Under the pieces are notes generated by a model. The model was not told the DNA's origin, did no database searches, and saw only the letters and a program-made list of their open reading frames with translations. From the NCBI GenBank assembly GCA_947175265.1, contig CAMWMD010000009.1, positions 20,040 to 84,039 of the forward strand: 64,000 nt of DNA, given 5' to 3'. Shown here one piece after another: positions 60,832 to 64,000 of this stretch. Positions within the stretch are counted from its first letter, which is position 1; every line of letters begins with the position of its first letter. The DNA is from an uncultured Porphyromonadaceae bacterium (lineage in GTDB: Bacteria > Bacteroidota > Bacteroidia > Bacteroidales > Muribaculaceae). The translations under genes were made by a program, and so were the position numbers.

Positions 60832-61773
60832 ATGAAAAAAAGGATTTATTTGGCAGGCGGCTGCTTCTGGGGCACCGCGCATCTTTTCTCTCTTTTGGAA
60901 GGGGTGGAGAAGACAGTGGCAGGATATGCCAACAGCCGTGTGGAGAACCCTTCCTATAAGATGGTATGCACCGGTCTTACCGAGGCCGCTGAGACCGTGG
61001 AGGTGGTCTATGATGATGCCGTTGTGGGGCTTTCGGAGATTCTTACGCTTTACTTCCGCAGCATCGACCCGACTTCGGTTAACCGTCAGGGGAACGATGT
61101 GGGGACACAATACCGCACGGGGATATACTACACAGATGCGGCCGATCTTCCCGTGATAGAGGCTGTCGTGGCCACCGTGCAGCGCCGTCATGACGTGCCC
61201 CTGGCCGTGGAGGTGGAGCGCCTCAGGAATTTCTATCCCGCTGAGGAATATCATCAGGATTACCTATATAAAAACCCTGACGGTTATTGCCATGTGGATC
61301 CCGCATTGTTCAGGGAGGTCAAGGCGATGAAGCCCCGTAGGGAGTCGAAAGAGGAATTGAGATCGCGCCTCACCCCCCTTCAGTGGGAGGTGACCCAGAA
61401 CGGGGCTACCGAGCGTCCGTTCGTGAATGAATACGACCATGAGTTCCGTCCCGGCATATATGTCGACATAACCGACGGGACCCCTTTGTTCGTGTCATCG
61501 CGCAAATATGACTCAGGTTGCGGATGGCCTGCATTCACACGCCCGATTGACCCGGCCCTCGTGACCGAGCATCTCGACACCTCATTCGGACGGGTGCGCA
61601 CCGAGGTGCGTTCGGCAAGCAGCGGCTCGCATCTTGGCCATGTCTTCCCCGACGGTCCTGTGGAGGATGGAGGTATGCGCTACTGCATAAACTCAGCATC
61701 CCTGCGGTTCGTGCCCGCCGGGAAGATGAAAGAGGAGGGGTATGAAGACTATCTCCCCCTTATAGAAGCGTAG
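60832..61773 (+). CDS. msrAB: fused peptide methionine sulfoxide reductase MsrA–MsrB
   Basis: Bifunctional repair enzyme of 313 residues. The MsrA half (residues 1–160) has the catalytic [11 protein letters not shown] with Cys near residue 11 and the [11 protein letters not shown] motif. The MsrB half (170–313) has [25 protein letters not shown] and the catalytic [11 protein letters not shown]. The zinc-binding CxxC pairs of some MsrB proteins are absent, as in zinc-free members. There is no signal peptide, so it repairs cytoplasmic S- and R-methionine sulfoxide. Confidence 0.95.
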   Translation: MKKRIYLAGGCFWGTAHLFSLLEGVEKTVAGYANSRVENPSYKMVCTGLTEAAETVEVVYDDAVVGLSEILTLYFRSIDPTSVNRQGNDVGTQYRTGIYYTDAADLPVIEAVVATVQRRHDVPLAVEVERLRNFYPAEEYHQDYLYKNPDGYCHVDPALFREVKAMKPRRESKEELRSRLTPLQWEVTQNGATERPFVNEYDHEFRPGIYVDITDGTPLFVSSRKYDSGCGWPAFTRPIDPALVTEHLDTSFGRVRTEVRSASSGSHLGHVFPDGPVEDGGMRYCINSASLRFVPAGKMKEEGYEDYLPLIEA

Positions 61774-61801
61774 CCTTCCTGTCGGCAGAGGTCAGATATG
61801 A

Positions 61802-61847
61802 AAAGATTAAGCGCATTCCGAATTTATCCGGGATGCGCTTAATCTTT
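61802..61847. terminator. bidirectional hairpin between msrAB and the UbiA-like gene
   Basis: Arms AAAGATTAAGCGCATTCC (61802–61819) and GGATGCGCTTAATCTTT (61831–61847), with one mismatch, between two convergent genes. There is no long T-run in either direction. Confidence 0.6.
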
Positions 61848-61862
61848 CGGGGTATCATGTCA

Positions 61863-62810
61863 TCATAATCCGAAGAACGTCATATTGCTCAGATCTGGCT
61901 TACCTGTTATCTCGAATATTATGTATGAGAGCAAGCCCATGAGGAGTACGTTGAAGTTGCCAAGGTCAATCAGCTGGTGATATTGATAACGCGGACGTGT
62001 ACGCATCTGCCACCAGATATAGATGTCGATTATAAGGCAGATGAGCGACGGGAGCATGTCCACGCCGTTGAGCTCGAGATGCAGCTGCAGGCACATACCT
62101 ACAGTCACGGCCGTATAGATGAATCCGTTGATAAGGAATATGTATCTTCCTATCTTGCGACCCACCGCACCTACCAGCGTGACCTTGGAATTACGGAGGT
62201 CGGTGGTATAATTGGCGTATCCGTAGAGCAGGGTGGCGTTTATACACATCAGTCCTATCACTACCGCCATATAGAACGAGGGCACAAGGTAAGACCAGTC
62301 GATCCGTTCCCCCGACTCATGAATCACCTGGAGGAGACAGGTGCCTATCACACATACGGGACCGAACAGTATGAACGAGCATACCACTCCGAAAGGTGTG
62401 CGAAGTAGGGGATTGCTCCCTCCGCACGTCATCCATGCGGCAAGGAATGTGAATATACCGATCACGATAGTCCACCATCCACCCATAGAGGCGAGCGTGA
62501 AACCAATCATGAGCGCCATAAGGAACATGGCGAAACTGCACTCTCGCAGGATATTGATAGACCCTTTCTTGGATTTTGAGATTATGCGCTGGTCGATATG
62601 TCCCCCGCTGTTGCGGCTCATGTCGTGATAGCGGTAATAGAAATTGGCTCCCTGTTGCGCGAACACGACAAAAAGGAGGCATAAGGTGGCCGGAATGAGT
62701 TCGGAGTTTCCTGACAGGGAGGCACAGGCTGTGCCCGCGAGTACTGCTCCAATACCCATCATGAGGGAACTGAAACGTACTTTTGAGAAAAGACTTGCTT
62801 GTTTAGCCAT
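61863..62810 (-). CDS. UbiA-family prenyltransferase (MenA-like, divergent)
   Basis: Eight- to nine-helix membrane protein of 315 residues with the UbiA order. The first Asp-rich region is QQGANFYYRYHDMSRNSGG (about residues 52–70) and the second YANYTTDLRNSKVTLVGAVG. The normal N-x-x-x-D-x-x-x-D pattern is only partly kept: one Asp of each motif is replaced by Asn or Ser. The nearest use is menaquinone synthesis (MenA), the usual quinone of this group, but loss of metal-binding residues leaves the activity open. The YeiH gene ends 66 bases upstream on the same strand. Confidence 0.65.
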   Translation of the reverse strand: MAKQASLFSKVRFSSLMMGIGAVLAGTACASLSGNSELIPATLCLLFVVFAQQGANFYYRYHDMSRNSGGHIDQRIISKSKKGSINILRECSFAMFLMALMIGFTLASMGGWWTIVIGIFTFLAAWMTCGGSNPLLRTPFGVVCSFILFGPVCVIGTCLLQVIHESGERIDWSYLVPSFYMAVVIGLMCINATLLYGYANYTTDLRNSKVTLVGAVGRKIGRYIFLINGFIYTAVTVGMCLQLHLELNGVDMLPSLICLIIDIYIWWQMRTRPRYQYHQLIDLGNFNVLLMGLLSYIIFEITGKPDLSNMTFFGL

Positions 62811-62876
62811 TTTATGGTTGTGATTTCGGATTCTTGACTGTTTGTGACGTTATCGTTTAGCTTTGGAGAATGATCA

Positions 62877-63908
62877 TCATCCGATAGTGTAGAGCACGAC
62901 AAAGAGGCTGGTGGCGCCGATTACCATCCAGAGAGTCAGGGCCTGGATGAGAGGTTTCACACCAACCTGCTTGATGACCTTCAGGCTCAGGCTTGCGCCT
63001 ATGGCGAACAGCACGGCAACCAGGGCTTTCTTGGCTACGGCCACAAGGAAGGAATACACCGGAGCCATCGCCCCCATCATGCTTTCGGGAGTATAGGTGT
63101 TGATCACCATCGCCACGACGAAAAGGAGTATGAACCAGGGTATGCTCACTTTTGCCTTCCCTTCGCCACCCTGTTTGTTGCGGAAGAACCACATGGTGAA
63201 GAAGGCCAGGGGGATTATCCACAGTGCACGCGTGCATTTTATGAGTGTGGCGAGATCGCACGCCTCGGTGCTACCCGGGAAATACATCTGGTCAAATGCA
63301 GCGCCGGCTCCCACCACGCTGCTCGTGTCGTGTATCGCAATGGCTGCCCATGTGCCGAATTGCTGCTGGCTGAGGCCGAAGAAGTGGCCCATGGGAGGGA
63401 AGATGAACAGGGCTATCGCATTGAGTATGAAGATTACGCCGAGGGAGACCGCCATCTCGTTCTGGTCTGCTTTCAGCACAGGCCCTACAGCCGCTATCGC
63501 GCTGCCGCCGCAGATTGCCGTGCCGGAGGATATGAGATAGGAGGTCTTCTCGTTGATTCTCATGTATCTTCCGAGGATTACCCCTATCACCATGACCCCG
63601 ATTACGGATACTATAGTGAAAATCATGCCGTCAGCCCCGCTCTGTAGGGATTTCTGGAGATTCATGCCGAAGCCGAGTCCCACGACCGAAGCCTGAAGCA
63701 GATACTTGGAGAGTTTCTTATTGAATGTGGGGAACGGTATGCCGAAAATGAATGCGAAGGCGAGACCCAGGAACAGTGCCACGGGGGGCGATACCAACTG
63801 TCGTTCGATGCCCGGTATGATGTCGAAAGGAATCACCATAAGGATAAGAAGCACCCAATACAGAGGGCGCCCTATAGCCTGAAGGGGGCGGCTTTTTTCG
63901 GAAGACAT
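62877..63908 (-). CDS. YeiH-family putative sulfate exporter (UPF0324)
   Basis: Ten-helix membrane protein of 343 residues of the YeiH/UPF0324 family. Seen: VALFLGLAFAFIFGIPFP, LLQASVVGLGFGMNL, ISSGTAICGGSAIAAVGPV (the family hallmark, about residues 127–145), IAIHDTSSVVGAGAAF and the IKCTRALWIIPLAF segment. The transport substrate has not been firmly shown for the family. A minus-strand -7 box TACATTTG lies at 63954–63947, 38 bases above the start; the last 45 bases of the window show nothing else. Confidence 0.92.
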   Translation of the reverse strand: MSSEKSRPLQAIGRPLYWVLLILMVIPFDIIPGIERQLVSPPVALFLGLAFAFIFGIPFPTFNKKLSKYLLQASVVGLGFGMNLQKSLQSGADGMIFTIVSVIGVMVIGVILGRYMRINEKTSYLISSGTAICGGSAIAAVGPVLKADQNEMAVSLGVIFILNAIALFIFPPMGHFFGLSQQQFGTWAAIAIHDTSSVVGAGAAFDQMYFPGSTEACDLATLIKCTRALWIIPLAFFTMWFFRNKQGGEGKAKVSIPWFILLFVVAMVINTYTPESMMGAMAPVYSFLVAVAKKALVAVLFAIGASLSLKVIKQVGVKPLIQALTLWMVIGATSLFVVLYTIG

Positions 63909-64000
63909 GTCTATAGTGTTTGTAGTGTTTAAAATGAAACTGTGGGCAAATGTAGATAAAAATCTTGTGATTTCTACACCGGCAGAATAAAAAACAAGGC

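Overview
The window looks like a chromosomal segment of a Bacteroidales bacterium, and a Muribaculaceae-like gut commensal fits best. The evidence is a TamL–TamB Omp85 pair, DUF3575/fimbrillin-type lipoproteins, a RhuM-family gene pair, a JetABCD (Wadjet/Mks) operon, and repeated promoters of the Bacteroidetes type (TTG or TTTG, about 20 bases, TAnnTTTG). The family assignment is inference; the phylum-level placement is firm. I found no rRNA, tRNA, CRISPR array or phage structural genes.

Layout. 0.2–24 kb is mostly core. It starts with a YegS-like lipid kinase, followed on the minus strand by a TPR/OB protein–DUF3575–two fimbrillin-like lipoproteins set. A VanZ–TamB–TamL–small membrane protein set comes next, then the rimP–nusA–infB–folK–nudC operon, and dnaX diverging from a PduO-type cobalamin adenosyltransferase with a DUF2795 gene. 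At 22.07–24.4 kb lies a scar of two dead insertion sequences: an IS66 element with two frameshifts, abutting the 3' part of another DDE transposase.

24.5–50 kb is accessory and AT-richer. It opens with a compact, fully overlapping jetABCD plasmid-defence operon whose promoter is preceded by three 21-base repeats. After a Bcr-type MFS pump come orphan genes and debris: a DUF6717-like gene interrupted by an in-frame TGA, an alpha/alpha-barrel protein, a two-gene macrodomain-like + PD-(D/E)XK-like module, a lipocalin 3' fragment, a zinc-ribbon protein, an ISL3 remnant and a third RhuM remnant. A cell-wall amidase follows, then two RhuM–PLD paralogues flanking an HD-domain gene, a lipoprotein–archaemetzincin–RluA-like set, a Fic gene enclosed by 44-base inverted repeats, an Lrp–metY divergent pair and an Rpn-family nuclease with 12-base coding repeats. 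Five transcription units here share the element GTTTACCTTTT-N10-GGTATwwTA, which looks like one alternative-sigma or operator regulon.

50–64 kb returns to ordinary genes: a MarR–DsbA–MBL redox operon with a palindromic operator, mnmD, a Ca/Na antiporter, a WYL regulator, an EamA transporter, a RecD2-like helicase, an acyl-CoA synthetase with its XRE-cupin regulator, an MsrA–MsrB fusion, a divergent UbiA prenyltransferase and a YeiH transporter.

The best candidates for undescribed biology are the macrodomain-like/nuclease pair, the inverted-repeat-enclosed fic gene, the RhuM–HD–RhuM locus with its module exchange, and the shared promoter motif. All functional statements come from reading motifs by eye; no database search was run.
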